A program made the position numbers and the translations under genes. This document shows, piece by piece, positions 1 through 8,303 of a DNA stretch of 64,000 nt. This DNA is from Bacillus subtilis (GTDB lineage: Bacteria > Pseudomonadota > Alphaproteobacteria > Rhizobiales > Rhizobiaceae). The notes beneath the pieces were generated by a model that worked only from the letters and a program-made list of their open reading frames with translations, had not been told where the DNA came from and did no database searches. The stretch lies in contig JAHREI010000001.1 of NCBI GenBank assembly GCA_021733665.1, forward strand, positions 682,001 to 746,000, in the 5' to 3' direction. Position 1 is the stretch's first letter; each line of letters opens with the position of its first letter.

Positions 1-2
1 AC

Positions 3-134
3 TCATCGGCAGCGACTATTCCGCTCAGCCTGTCTCTGGGAGGAAATCAATATAGCAAAGGCGATTTGATCCTGCTGACGGCGGCAGGCGCAGGCCTGAC
101 AGGCGGTGCTGTACTGCTTAGTTACACGGGATAA
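3..134 (+). CDS. 3-oxoacyl-ACP synthase III-like protein, C-terminal fragment (partial at window edge)
   Basis: The reading frame is open from the window edge and stops with TAA at 132-134, giving the last 43 residues of a protein. The fragment has an SSAATIPL stretch followed by GDLILL and GAGLTGGAVLL, which matches the C-terminal thiolase-fold end of KAS III (FabH-like) enzymes, where SSAT follows the catalytic Asn and G-x-G precedes the last strand. The Cys-His part of the active site lies outside the window. Since it precedes a CoA-transferase and acyl-CoA dehydrogenases, it may belong to the same acyl-CoA pathway. The assignment rests on a short stretch. Confidence 0.6.
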   Translation, partial: SSAATIPLSLSLGGNQYSKGDLILLTAAGAGLTGGAVLLSYTG

Positions 135-225
135 TTCGGTAAATTTTATAGCCTGATTGCCGTATCACTATTTCACAAGGCATAGCGCGGTTTCTTATTC
201 TTGTCTCCGGTATGGAGGAATTGGA

Positions 226-1419
226 ATGGTGAAGCAGCAGAAACCTTTTGCGGGTATTACTGTGCTGGATTTTTCCCGCGTTTTGGCAGGGCCGTTTTGC
301 TCTGCCATTCTGGCGGATCAGGGCGCGCAGATCATCAAGGTTGAGCCGCCGCAGGGCGACGATCAGCGTTATATGGGCGCGGTACGTAACAATCAGAGCA
401 TCAATTTTCAGTTGTTTAACCGCAACAAACGCAGCCTGAAACTCGACCTGCGCCAGCCGGAAGCTGTGAAGATCGCACAGGAACTGGCACTGAAAGCCGA
501 CGTGGTGCTGGAGAATTTTCGCCCGGGTGTGGCGGATCGTTTAGGGATCGGTGCAGAACAGTTGCAGGCGCTGAAACCTGATCTGGTCTATTGCTCCGTC
601 TCCGGCTTTGGCCAGCAAGGGCCGATGGCCGCTATGCCGAGTTATGATGTGGTGGCGCAGGCGCTGTCCGGCATGATGAGTGTGACCGGCGAGGCATCTG
701 GCGCACCGACGCTGGTTGGTGACTCTATCGGAGATATTGTTTCCGGTATTTATGCAGCACAGGCAATTTCTGCCGCGCTTTATCGCCGCTTGGTCACCGG
801 ACAGGGCGCGCGGATTGATGTCGCGATGTTTGATGCTTTGTTCAGTCTGTTGCCGACCGTGCTTGCCGGATGGCAGGGCAGCGGCAACCGGCCTGCACGC
901 TTTGGTAACCAGCATCCGCTGTCCGCGCCTTTTGGTGCTTTTGCTGCATCGGATGCTCCTTTCATTCTCGCCGTGGCCAATAAGGCGCTGTTTGCCCGCC
1001 TTGCCGAAGCACTGGGAAAGCCGCATCTGGCAGATGATCCGCGCTTTGCTTCCGATCAGTTGCGCAGTCAGAACCGTGATGCTCTGCAGGCCGAGATCGA
1101 AGACTGGTCACGGCACTATACTGCTGCCGAAGTGGTGGAGAAGCTTGGCAAAGCCGGTTTGCCGGTGTCGGAAATCTGGGCGGTGGATGAGGCCGCACAA
1201 AGTGCCCATGCGCAGCATCGCCAGTTGCTGCATGAAGTTGAACATCCGCAATTGGGTAAGCTGCTGGTGCCGGAACAGCCGGTGCATTTCGACGGCTTGC
1301 CGCGCGGTGACATCCGCCAAGCACCGGAGTTGGGTGCAGATGGCGCGGATATTTTGCGGGAATTTCTGGATATGGATGAGACACGGATCAGTGCGCTGAC
1401 AAGCGCCGGAATTGTCTGA
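226..1419 (+). CDS. CaiB/BaiF-type class III CoA-transferase
   Basis: This is a 397-residue protein of the usual class III (formyl-CoA transferase/CaiB/BaiF) length. It would move CoA between a thioester donor and a carboxylic acid in the cytoplasm. The N-terminus has the family pattern TVLDFSRVLAGPFC, followed by KVEPP. The motif GDSIGD near residues 165-170 places Asp170 where formyl-CoA transferase has its catalytic Asp169. The frame extends upstream to 157, but the ATG at 226 has a GGAGGA ribosome site just before it and starts right at the conserved domain. It is followed by two acyl-CoA dehydrogenase genes on the same strand with short gaps, so a three-gene degradation operon is likely. 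The acid substrate is unknown. Confidence 0.9.
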   Translation: MVKQQKPFAGITVLDFSRVLAGPFCSAILADQGAQIIKVEPPQGDDQRYMGAVRNNQSINFQLFNRNKRSLKLDLRQPEAVKIAQELALKADVVLENFRPGVADRLGIGAEQLQALKPDLVYCSVSGFGQQGPMAAMPSYDVVAQALSGMMSVTGEASGAPTLVGDSIGDIVSGIYAAQAISAALYRRLVTGQGARIDVAMFDALFSLLPTVLAGWQGSGNRPARFGNQHPLSAPFGAFAASDAPFILAVANKALFARLAEALGKPHLADDPRFASDQLRSQNRDALQAEIEDWSRHYTAAEVVEKLGKAGLPVSEIWAVDEAAQSAHAQHRQLLHEVEHPQLGKLLVPEQPVHFDGLPRGDIRQAPELGADGADILREFLDMDETRISALTSAGIV

Positions 1420-1452
1420 TTATCTTTGTGGTTTAAGGGACGGAGTAAGGGA

Positions 1453-2628
1453 ATGGGACTACAGATTACGGATGCCGACCGCGCATTCGCAGCGGATGCA
1501 CGCGCTTATTTGCGCGCTAATCTGCCGGAAGCGCTGGCCTATAAGGTTCGGCACAATATTCGCCTGACCAAGGAAGATCTGACTGGCTGGCAGGAAGTGC
1601 TGGCAGTGCGTAACTGGTATGCAATCGGCTGGAGCAAAGAGATGGGCGGAGCCGGTCTGACGCCGGTGCAGCGCTATTTGTTTGAGCAGGAATATGGTGC
1701 AATTTGTGCACCGCATCCGTGTCAGTTCGGCATTGCTATGGCAGGGCCTGTTATTCATTCCTTTGGTAATGATGAACAGCGGGCACGCTTTCTGCCGGAT
1801 ATTCGTGAAAACCGGACATTCTGGTGTCAGGGCTATTCCGAACCGGGGGCAGGTTCCGATCTGGCTTCACTGACAACTTCGGCCGTGCGGGATGGTGATC
1901 ATTATGTGGTCAATGGTCAGAAAATCTGGACGACTTGGGCGCAGTGGGCAGACTGGATTTTCTGTCTGGTACGCACGCATAAAGGTGAACGTCCGCAACA
2001 GGGCATTTCCTTCCTGCTGATTGATATGCGTACCCCCGGCATTACGGTTAGCCCGATCCGTACATTGGACGGTGAAGCCGAGTTTAACGAGGTGTTTTTC
2101 AATGATGTGCGTGTGCCGGTTGAAAACCTGATCGGTACTGAGGGCGAAGGCTGGGGCTATGGCAAATATCTGCTCGAATATGAGCGTTTTTCCATGTCCG
2201 GTGCTGCGCGTTCCAAGCGTATTCTCGGTGAGTTGAAAGAAGATGCCGTACGCCTTGGTGTAGCGAATGATCCGCTGTTGCAGGATCGGATGACGCGGAT
2301 TGAAATCCAGCGTCTGGCGCTGGAGCATATGGAATTGAAACTCCTGTCGCAGAGTGAAGCAGGTGAAAATCCGGGCCCTGAAGCCTCGAAACTCAAAATC
2401 CGCGGCACAGAAATTGCACAGGCTTTGGCGCAATTGCGTCTGGATATTTTCGGGGTGCAGGTGCTGCCATACAGCGAGGCATTTCTCGATGGTGAGGCAG
2501 ATGTGGACAATCCGGCTGCTGCCGGTGCCGCTGCTGCATGGCTCAATTTGCGCAAGCTGACGATCTGGGGCGGATCAAACGAAATTCAGCGCATGATCCT
2601 TGCCAAGCAGGTTCTGGGTTTAAGGTGA
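1453..2628 (+). CDS. Acyl-CoA dehydrogenase (longer subunit)
   Basis: This is a 391-residue flavoprotein of the acyl-CoA dehydrogenase family, which oxidises an acyl-CoA to the 2-enoyl-CoA and passes electrons to ETF. Visible signatures are WCQGYSEPGAGSDLASL (flavin-binding middle domain), KIWTTWA, and a C-terminal WGGSNEIQR. The ATG at 1453 follows a GGAGTAAGG ribosome site; an earlier in-frame start would add nine unlikely residues. It ends 11 bases before the next dehydrogenase. Paired long and short dehydrogenases next to a CaiB-type transferase are known from steroid side-chain and carnitine-like pathways, where the two chains form a heteromer. That pairing is an inference here. Confidence 0.9.
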   Translation: MGLQITDADRAFAADARAYLRANLPEALAYKVRHNIRLTKEDLTGWQEVLAVRNWYAIGWSKEMGGAGLTPVQRYLFEQEYGAICAPHPCQFGIAMAGPVIHSFGNDEQRARFLPDIRENRTFWCQGYSEPGAGSDLASLTTSAVRDGDHYVVNGQKIWTTWAQWADWIFCLVRTHKGERPQQGISFLLIDMRTPGITVSPIRTLDGEAEFNEVFFNDVRVPVENLIGTEGEGWGYGKYLLEYERFSMSGAARSKRILGELKEDAVRLGVANDPLLQDRMTRIEIQRLALEHMELKLLSQSEAGENPGPEASKLKIRGTEIAQALAQLRLDIFGVQVLPYSEAFLDGEADVDNPAAAGAAAAWLNLRKLTIWGGSNEIQRMILAKQVLGLR

Positions 2629-2639
2629 GGAGAGCGGAT

Positions 2640-3728
2640 ATGCAGAAAACACGTGAAGAAAAAGCTGACGAATTGCGGATGTTGACGGATTTTGTGACCC
2701 GCTTTGCTGCCGATCACACACCGGAAAACGGCTTGCCGCAGACGGATCTCGATTTGTGGCCGCAGATAGCGGAAATGGGGCTGATTGGTCTTGCACTTCC
2801 GGAAACAGCAAGTGGTGCGGAACTGGGCGCAGAAGGTCTGGCGGCAGTTGCACAGGCTCTGGGTAGCGTTGCCTTGCCGGTGGATTTTGCCTGCGGTGCA
2901 GCACTCGCAGCTAACCTGTTATGTGAAGCACAAAAGAGCAATCCGGATGTTGCACCATTGCTGGAAAGTTTTCTCGCAGGCGAGATGCGCATAGGTGTTG
3001 CGGGTCAGCTGATAACGGCTGGGCAGAGGATTAAACCCGCGAACCTGCCGGAATTGACCGGCACTGGTCTGGCACTCAACAAGCTTCAGGTCTTTGGTGC
3101 GCGGGAGCCGGAAAAACTATTGTGTCTGGTGCAACAAGGCGCTGGCGTTGCTCTGTGTCTGATCTCTGCGGAAAAGGCGCAGTTCCGTCAATTATCAATG
3201 ATTGACGGCCGGATGATGAGTGAAATCACGGCAGATATTGCACCGGCGAATATTCAGGTGCTGCTCTCCGGCGCTGATGCACAACAGCGCATTGAGACCT
3301 GCGCCGCAGATGTTCTGATTGCGGTTTCCGCAGACAGTCTTGGCGCGATGGATAATCTTTATCGTCAAACGCTGGATTATATGCGGATGCGCAAGCAATT
3401 CGGCAAAGCGCTTGGTTCTTTCCAGACTATTCAGTTCCGTCTTGTGGATATGTCGGTGGCATTGGATGAGGCAAAAGCCTTGGTCGAAGCTGCAGCGGAA
3501 GCGCAGGATAAGGGTGCGGAAGATGCCCGTGCTTTGACCCTTGCCGCATGGGTGCAGACATTGTGGTCAGCCCGCCATATCGCACAGGAAGCCGTTCAGC
3601 TTCACGGCGGTATCGGCATGACGGAAGAATGCGCGATTTCTCCGCTAGTCAAGCGCCTGCTGGTAAATGAACATAGTTTCGGTCAGGCAGAAGCCTATAT
3701 GGCAGCCTATCGTCAGTTGGCTGCCTGA
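2640..3728 (+). CDS. Acyl-CoA dehydrogenase (shorter, partner subunit)
   Basis: This 362-residue acyl-CoA dehydrogenase homologue is shorter than the first one and divergent in its N-terminal half. The C-terminal half keeps MRMRKQFGKALGSFQ and LHGGIGMTEE, typical of the family. The chosen ATG at 2640 follows GGAGAG; the frame itself opens earlier inside the preceding gene. It is probably the partner of the 1453-2628 enzyme in an operon with the CoA-transferase. Its last 16 bases (3713-3728) overlap the end of the convergent LysR gene, so there is no room for a terminator between them. Confidence 0.87.
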   Translation: MQKTREEKADELRMLTDFVTRFAADHTPENGLPQTDLDLWPQIAEMGLIGLALPETASGAELGAEGLAAVAQALGSVALPVDFACGAALAANLLCEAQKSNPDVAPLLESFLAGEMRIGVAGQLITAGQRIKPANLPELTGTGLALNKLQVFGAREPEKLLCLVQQGAGVALCLISAEKAQFRQLSMIDGRMMSEITADIAPANIQVLLSGADAQQRIETCAADVLIAVSADSLGAMDNLYRQTLDYMRMRKQFGKALGSFQTIQFRLVDMSVALDEAKALVEAAAEAQDKGAEDARALTLAAWVQTLWSARHIAQEAVQLHGGIGMTEECAISPLVKRLLVNEHSFGQAEAYMAAYRQLAA

Positions 3729-5476
3729 AACGCCTTGCGCAAACAAGCGAGCAGAATATGCTCCGGCTCATTGAGATTGCGGGTGCCGCTGGTGCCCGCA
3801 GTCAGATAGAAATGCGGCGCATCCGGCAGGATGTGCTGCAATAAAGGCTTGGCGGAGCTAATATTGTCTGCCAGTGCCGCAGGTATAATTGTGCTATAGC
3901 CGTTGCCTGCGAGTGTCAGGCATAATTGTAATGATTGCGTTTCCAATGTCGGGTGATACTCGGCCGCTTCCGACATTTGCATTAAAGCATTGCGGATACT
4001 GTCACCCGTCGCAGGCAAAGCCAGCGGTGCGTCTTCCGCATCAATATCGGAAATATATTGCAGTGGCCCCAGATCACTTAAGAATGCAGAGTTTTCAGGG
4101 TGTATTGTACTCTCAAGCAGAGCAATGGAGCACTCTCCCTGCTTCAATCGTTCTTGCAGACTATGTGCGGGTGCCTCACTCACTTTCAAAAACACATGTG
4201 GGCACAGGCACTGCCATTCCCGCATCGCATTGCTGATGGCAGTCGCGCTCATTGGGCTGAGCAAAACCATCGGGCTGAGGCCGAAAGAAATCACCGGATC
4301 GTCCATCACCGCAATTTGCTGCGCACCCTGACGGATCGCATCGGCAAGATTGAGTACGCTTTGCAGTAATGGCGCTTTATGCACCGCAGTCGGCAACGGG
4401 TGCAGGCCTTTATAATGGCGGGCAAACAGGGCTGTGCCCATCAGCTGCTCTGTCTTGCGCAATTGTGCAGAAAGAGCAGGCTGGGTCTGATTGAGCCTGC
4501 GGGCGGCTTCGCTCATATTGCGGCAATGATAGAGCGTCAGAATACTCTGAATATCGCGCAGGGAGACCGGCGGATTATAGAGCGTTACAGTCTCTCTGCA
4601 CAGTTCTTCGCGCACCAGCTTGATGAAATCCTGTGCGACGAGAGTTAGCTTCTCGTCTTTAGTGGTGATTTTGGCTGTGACAGGGCTATGTAACGGGTTC
4701 TGCAATTGCAGTACGGCAAGATCATTGCGGCTGATGCCGCTGGCAAGCAGACTATGCGGTGCAAGCAGAAGTACCGGCTGTTTGGCCTGTTTCAGACGGG
4801 TGAAAATCCCCACATCTTCAGAAGTCATTTCCGGCGCAGGCAGATCGTGCTGGCGGCAATAGGCGCGGATACGGGCTTCTTCGGCTGGTAGTAGCGGTGG
4901 CAGCCACAGGCTGTACTTGCGCAAATCCTCTGGGCTGAGTGGTGCCGGATCCTCATCGGCTATCACCCCGCTTGCAACCGCAATCCACTCATCATCAAAC
5001 AGAAATTGTTCCTGCGTGCTGTCATTTTGCGAAGCATAGCCCAGCAGAATATCTGTATTCTCGGTTTTACTGGTGTCGAAGGCGCTGATCAGTGGTGAGC
5101 GGAATTGCACCTGTGCATAGAACTCAGGATGAGAAAGCCGGAACGGACGCACGGCAGCCGTTGCCGCACGGGACAATTTTCCGAACATGAAATGCAGCGG
5201 CGAGCTGACTTTGAGCGCGGTTGAAATGGCCTTGCCGGAGAAAGCAGTTTCTACAGCCTGCAAGGTGGCGGTTGCTTGCTGAAACAGCCAGCGTCCGGCT
5301 TCGCTCGGTACAAGTCCCTTTGGACCGCGCACAAAAAGCTCCAGCCCCAATTCCGTCTCAAGCGCAGAAATTGCGGTGCTGAGTGTGGAGGGCGAAATCT
5401 GCTCGGCTTTGGCTGCTTCTGCATGATTATAATACTGGCAGGCCAGAACAAAATAGGCGAGGGAGCGAAGTTCCAT
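3713..5476 (-). CDS. Tandem double LysR-type transcriptional regulator
   Basis: This 587-residue protein is about twice the length of a normal LysR regulator. Residues 2-60 form a LysR winged helix-turn-helix (AEAAKAEQISPSTLSTAISALE, with ELGLELFVRG). About residues 90-295 look like an effector-binding domain. A second complete LysR DNA-binding domain starts near residue 304 (MSEAARRLNQTQPALSAQLRK, then GTALFARHYKGL), followed by a second effector-like region to the end. No stop or frame change separates the halves. It faces the CoA-transferase/dehydrogenase operon and is the likely regulator of it. A sequencing-induced fusion is unlikely because each half lacks its own start signal at the junction. 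Confidence 0.85.
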   Translation of the reverse strand: MELRSLAYFVLACQYYNHAEAAKAEQISPSTLSTAISALETELGLELFVRGPKGLVPSEAGRWLFQQATATLQAVETAFSGKAISTALKVSSPLHFMFGKLSRAATAAVRPFRLSHPEFYAQVQFRSPLISAFDTSKTENTDILLGYASQNDSTQEQFLFDDEWIAVASGVIADEDPAPLSPEDLRKYSLWLPPLLPAEEARIRAYCRQHDLPAPEMTSEDVGIFTRLKQAKQPVLLLAPHSLLASGISRNDLAVLQLQNPLHSPVTAKITTKDEKLTLVAQDFIKLVREELCRETVTLYNPPVSLRDIQSILTLYHCRNMSEAARRLNQTQPALSAQLRKTEQLMGTALFARHYKGLHPLPTAVHKAPLLQSVLNLADAIRQGAQQIAVMDDPVISFGLSPMVLLSPMSATAISNAMREWQCLCPHVFLKVSEAPAHSLQERLKQGECSIALLESTIHPENSAFLSDLGPLQYISDIDAEDAPLALPATGDSIRNALMQMSEAAEYHPTLETQSLQLCLTLAGNGYSTIIPAALADNISSAKPLLQHILPDAPHFYLTAGTSGTRNLNEPEHILLACLRKAFQAAN

Positions 5477-5563
5477 GGTCTGTACAGCTTTATGTTTTTA
5501 AAGGACAGTTTTCTATAGCTGTTCCTCAATGCAAATGACCAGCTTAAAAACAAGACAGAGACA

Positions 5564-5601
5564 GACAAAACAAAACCGGCTCTGCAAGACAAAGCCGGTT
5601 T
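5564..5601 (-). terminator. Rho-independent terminator of the M81 peptidase gene
   Basis: The arms AAACCGGCT (5573-5581) and AGCCGGTTT (5593-5601) form a 9-bp stem. Read on the minus strand it is followed by TTTTGTTTTG. It lies just downstream of the peptidase stop codon. Confidence 0.75.
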
Positions 5602-5623
5602 ACTGTGAAGTGAAATGGGGTGA

Positions 5624-7135
5624 TCAGACGCTGAAAGTGGTTTCCGTATTCAGCGGATAGATTGGACGGCGCAGTTTTTTATAATCGCGGGCACCGAGAT
5701 TGGCTGTGCTCAACCCATCGGCATCCACTTCGATAATAGCTGATGCGATAGGGCCGAAAGCAGCGCGGAAATGCTGCTGGGATTTCACCACCACAATATC
5801 ATAGTCAGCAGGCTCGATACCGACACTGCGGAACAGGTTTTTATCCAGCATTTGCTGGCGTTCTGAAGAAATCAGCATGTCAGTCTTGCCGACACGGAAA
5901 CAGACGCTTTTGCCGAGTGAGGCCGGCAGCCCCTGAAACATCGGACCTTCGAAAGTAATATTGCCGTCTGAAACAGCAATGACTTCACCGGTTAGGGTAA
6001 TGGCACCACCACCGATCTTCGGGTCAATTTTTCCGCCAAGACTGACCGTGCATTGCGCGCCGATACCCGCCGCTGCCAGTTCCTCAACGGCCTGCGGGTC
6101 ACAAAAAGCACCATAGGCACTGCGTCCTGCATTGGTTTTGAGCAGTCCGCTCAATACGGTTGTTGCGTCGCTATAGGCGCCGCAACCCGGATTGTCGGAG
6201 AAATCGGCGATCACCAGCGGGCCTTGTTTGGTGTTGCTGGCAAAATGCGCGCGGATTGCTTCGGGCATATCCGGTGCCTGCAAGCGATTGTCTTCATCTT
6301 CGCGGCGATTCCAGATTTCCTGACACAGATGCTCGGCATGGCTGACAGCCCGTACTTCATTCACCTTGTTGCGGTCATAGCAAATTACAGCAGAAGGCCC
6401 TGTGTTAAACACATCAGCATCATAAAAGCCGGCATTGATCGAGGTGGCGAGAATGCCGTCCTGCGCTGCGATCTGATCGGCGATCTCCAGAATTTCTGTC
6501 ATCGCGCAGGCATGAGTGGTGCGGCCGTCATTGCAGCCATTGAGCATTGGGGGCTGGCGCACGGCAATCGCAGGGCTGATCTGACCGCGCATCGCATCTT
6601 CAAGCAGTTTACCAGCTTTCCAGCCGCATTCAGCCATATCCACATGCGGATAGGTACGGAAAGAAACAGCAATATCCAGCAGCGCACTCATTTCCGGTGC
6701 GCTGTTGGCATGCAGGTCGAATGTACCGGCAATGGGTATATCATTGCCTACGATATTGCGGATGAATTGCAGTAATTCGATCTGAGCATCGTCTGCGCTT
6801 TCCGAGCACATAGCGCCGTGGAAAACAATGAACACGCCGTCTGGTTTGTGTCCTTCAAGCATTTCAGCTACATCGTGCTGAAAATGCTCAATCATCGCTT
6901 TTTCAACCAGACCACCGGGTTCTGCACGGGCGGCAACGGTATAGACGGGCTGCCAGCCATAGGCTTCACAGCACTCGATAAAGCCACCGATCTCGGAATT
7001 AGTGCCACGGCAATGGGTTTCGATCTCCTGACCTTTAAAATAATGGCAGAGATGGAAGTCCTTCAAAGTGGTTTTCAGTTTGGAAAACGTATTGGTTTCC
7101 TGATTGAGTTCAAGAACGGCAACTTTGAAGCTCAT
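5624..7135 (-). CDS. M81 family metallopeptidase (MlrC/microcystinase C-like)
   Basis: A protein of about 503 residues matching the MlrC family, in which the founding member cleaves linearised microcystin peptides. Family members are widespread in bacteria without microcystin use. The N-terminus VAVLELNQETNTF, the FDLHAN motif and TYPHVDM are visible; Asp and His residues of the latter two are the zinc ligands known from the family. The ATG at 7135 starts the conserved domain directly; an ATG at 7150 is also possible and neither has a strong ribosome site. It follows an amino-acid-type binding protein gene on the same strand, separated by 118-133 bases with a strong hairpin. A role in cutting an imported peptide-like compound is an inference. 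Confidence 0.88.
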   Translation of the reverse strand: MSFKVAVLELNQETNTFSKLKTTLKDFHLCHYFKGQEIETHCRGTNSEIGGFIECCEAYGWQPVYTVAARAEPGGLVEKAMIEHFQHDVAEMLEGHKPDGVFIVFHGAMCSESADDAQIELLQFIRNIVGNDIPIAGTFDLHANSAPEMSALLDIAVSFRTYPHVDMAECGWKAGKLLEDAMRGQISPAIAVRQPPMLNGCNDGRTTHACAMTEILEIADQIAAQDGILATSINAGFYDADVFNTGPSAVICYDRNKVNEVRAVSHAEHLCQEIWNRREDEDNRLQAPDMPEAIRAHFASNTKQGPLVIADFSDNPGCGAYSDATTVLSGLLKTNAGRSAYGAFCDPQAVEELAAAGIGAQCTVSLGGKIDPKIGGGAITLTGEVIAVSDGNITFEGPMFQGLPASLGKSVCFRVGKTDMLISSERQQMLDKNLFRSVGIEPADYDIVVVKSQQHFRAAFGPIASAIIEVDADGLSTANLGARDYKKLRRPIYPLNTETTFSV

Positions 7136-7185
7136 AGGGGTATCTTTCATTTATACGGCAATGAGTTTGGCATGCGAATGGGTAT

Positions 7186-7216
7186 TCTGTCCTGCCGTTT
7201 GTTTTGGCAGGACAGA
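7186..7216. promoter_or_regulatory. Intercistronic stem-loop between binding protein and peptidase genes
   Basis: Perfect 11-bp inverted repeat TCTGTCCTGCC/GGCAGGACAGA with a 9-base loop, and no T-run on the minus strand. It lies 3' of the substrate-binding protein gene and could protect its mRNA or attenuate read-through into the peptidase gene. Confidence 0.6.
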
Positions 7217-7268
7217 AGGATAGAGCCTGTAAACGGAACGTTGTTTCAGGCTTCGGGGGAGGTGGAGA

Positions 7269-8063
7269 TTATTTTAAATAGGCGCTGGCATTGACCGGGC
7301 GCGCCATAATGTCGAAGTCGAAATATTGCTGACGGATCTTGTCGTAAGTACCGTTTTTCATAATTGCATCAAGCGCTGTGTTCAGACGGTCTGCCAGATC
7401 GCCGCTGTCTAAGCGGACTGCCATGGCATTGCCCTGTGCTGCATCGAGGATGAAAGGCTTGCCGACAAATTCGCAGCAATTGCCGCTGTCCTGTGCCAGC
7501 CAGTCGCTCAGCGCCATCTGGCTTTCCAGCACCATGTCGAGACGACCGCTGTCCATATCGAGGAAAGCTTCGCTGAGAGAATTATAGAGTTTCACTTCAT
7601 TATCAGGGAAATATTCTCTGAGGGTTTCAACCGCCACAGAACCGGACTGCGTGCCGATGACTTTGCCTTCCAGAGACGCTTTAGAGATGTCCTGAATGCC
7701 GAGATCTTTGCGGGCGATGAAATGCATCGCATTGAAATAATAAGGTTTGCTGAAGCCGACTTGTTTTTTGCGCTCGTCATTGATGGCCATGGAAGCAATC
7801 ATGATGTCAAATTTGCCGGATTGCAGGGCAGGGATAATTCCCGACCATTCATGCGTGCTCCATTCACACTCAGTTTTCATTTCTGCGCAAACAGCCTGAC
7901 CGATATCATAGTCAAAACCTTTGATTTCACCGCTGCCGGATACGTAGTTGAAAGGCTTGTAATCGCCTTCTGTACCGATACGTAATTTTTCCGCAGCCAT
8001 TGATGGTGCCGTGAACAGGCCAAGCAGCAGGCAGCCTGCCGCTGTTATTGATAAAGCTTTCAT
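7269..8063 (-). CDS. Amino-acid-type ABC transporter periplasmic binding protein (family 3), orphan
   Basis: This 264-residue protein has a Sec signal peptide (positive start, hydrophobic core, AMA cleavage before about residue 24) and the family 3 solute-binding fold. It begins LRIGTEGDYKPFNY, then GFDYDIGQAVCAEM and WSGIIPALQSGKFDIMIASM. Such proteins bind polar amino acids or opines in the periplasm. No permease or ATPase gene of this family adjoins it, so it must share a membrane complex encoded elsewhere; the HisQMP-like set at 40-42 kb is one candidate. It is divergent from a LysR gene with a palindrome in between. Confidence 0.9.
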   Translation of the reverse strand: MKALSITAAGCLLLGLFTAPSMAAEKLRIGTEGDYKPFNYVSGSGEIKGFDYDIGQAVCAEMKTECEWSTHEWSGIIPALQSGKFDIMIASMAINDERKKQVGFSKPYYFNAMHFIARKDLGIQDISKASLEGKVIGTQSGSVAVETLREYFPDNEVKLYNSLSEAFLDMDSGRLDMVLESQMALSDWLAQDSGNCCEFVGKPFILDAAQGNAMAVRLDSGDLADRLNTALDAIMKNGTYDKIRQQYFDFDIMARPVNASAYLK

Positions 8064-8152
8064 GAGAGTTCCCCCGATTATATTCTTTTAATATCCGGAA
8101 CGATTTTAAAGCTGAATGCGTCGTGCTTCCTCACACTGGCGCAATGCGCTTT

Positions 8153-8184
8153 TTATCAATTAAAATATTGATATTAATTGATAA
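8153..8184. promoter_or_regulatory. Inverted repeat, candidate LysR operator
   Basis: Perfect 11-bp arms TTATCAATTAA (8153-8163) and TTAATTGATAA (8174-8184) flank a 10-base spacer. The site lies between the divergent binding protein and LysR genes, where a LysR regulator normally binds. The assignment is by position and symmetry only. Confidence 0.5.
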
Positions 8185-8303
8185 TTCTATTTTCATGTTT
8201 TGTTTGTTGTTCGAGCATGATGGATTTTATAACCGTATGCAATGTGAAAGAATTGACGTAAGATATCGAAATAATTCATATCTGAGTATGAAGCGGGGAA
8301 GAG

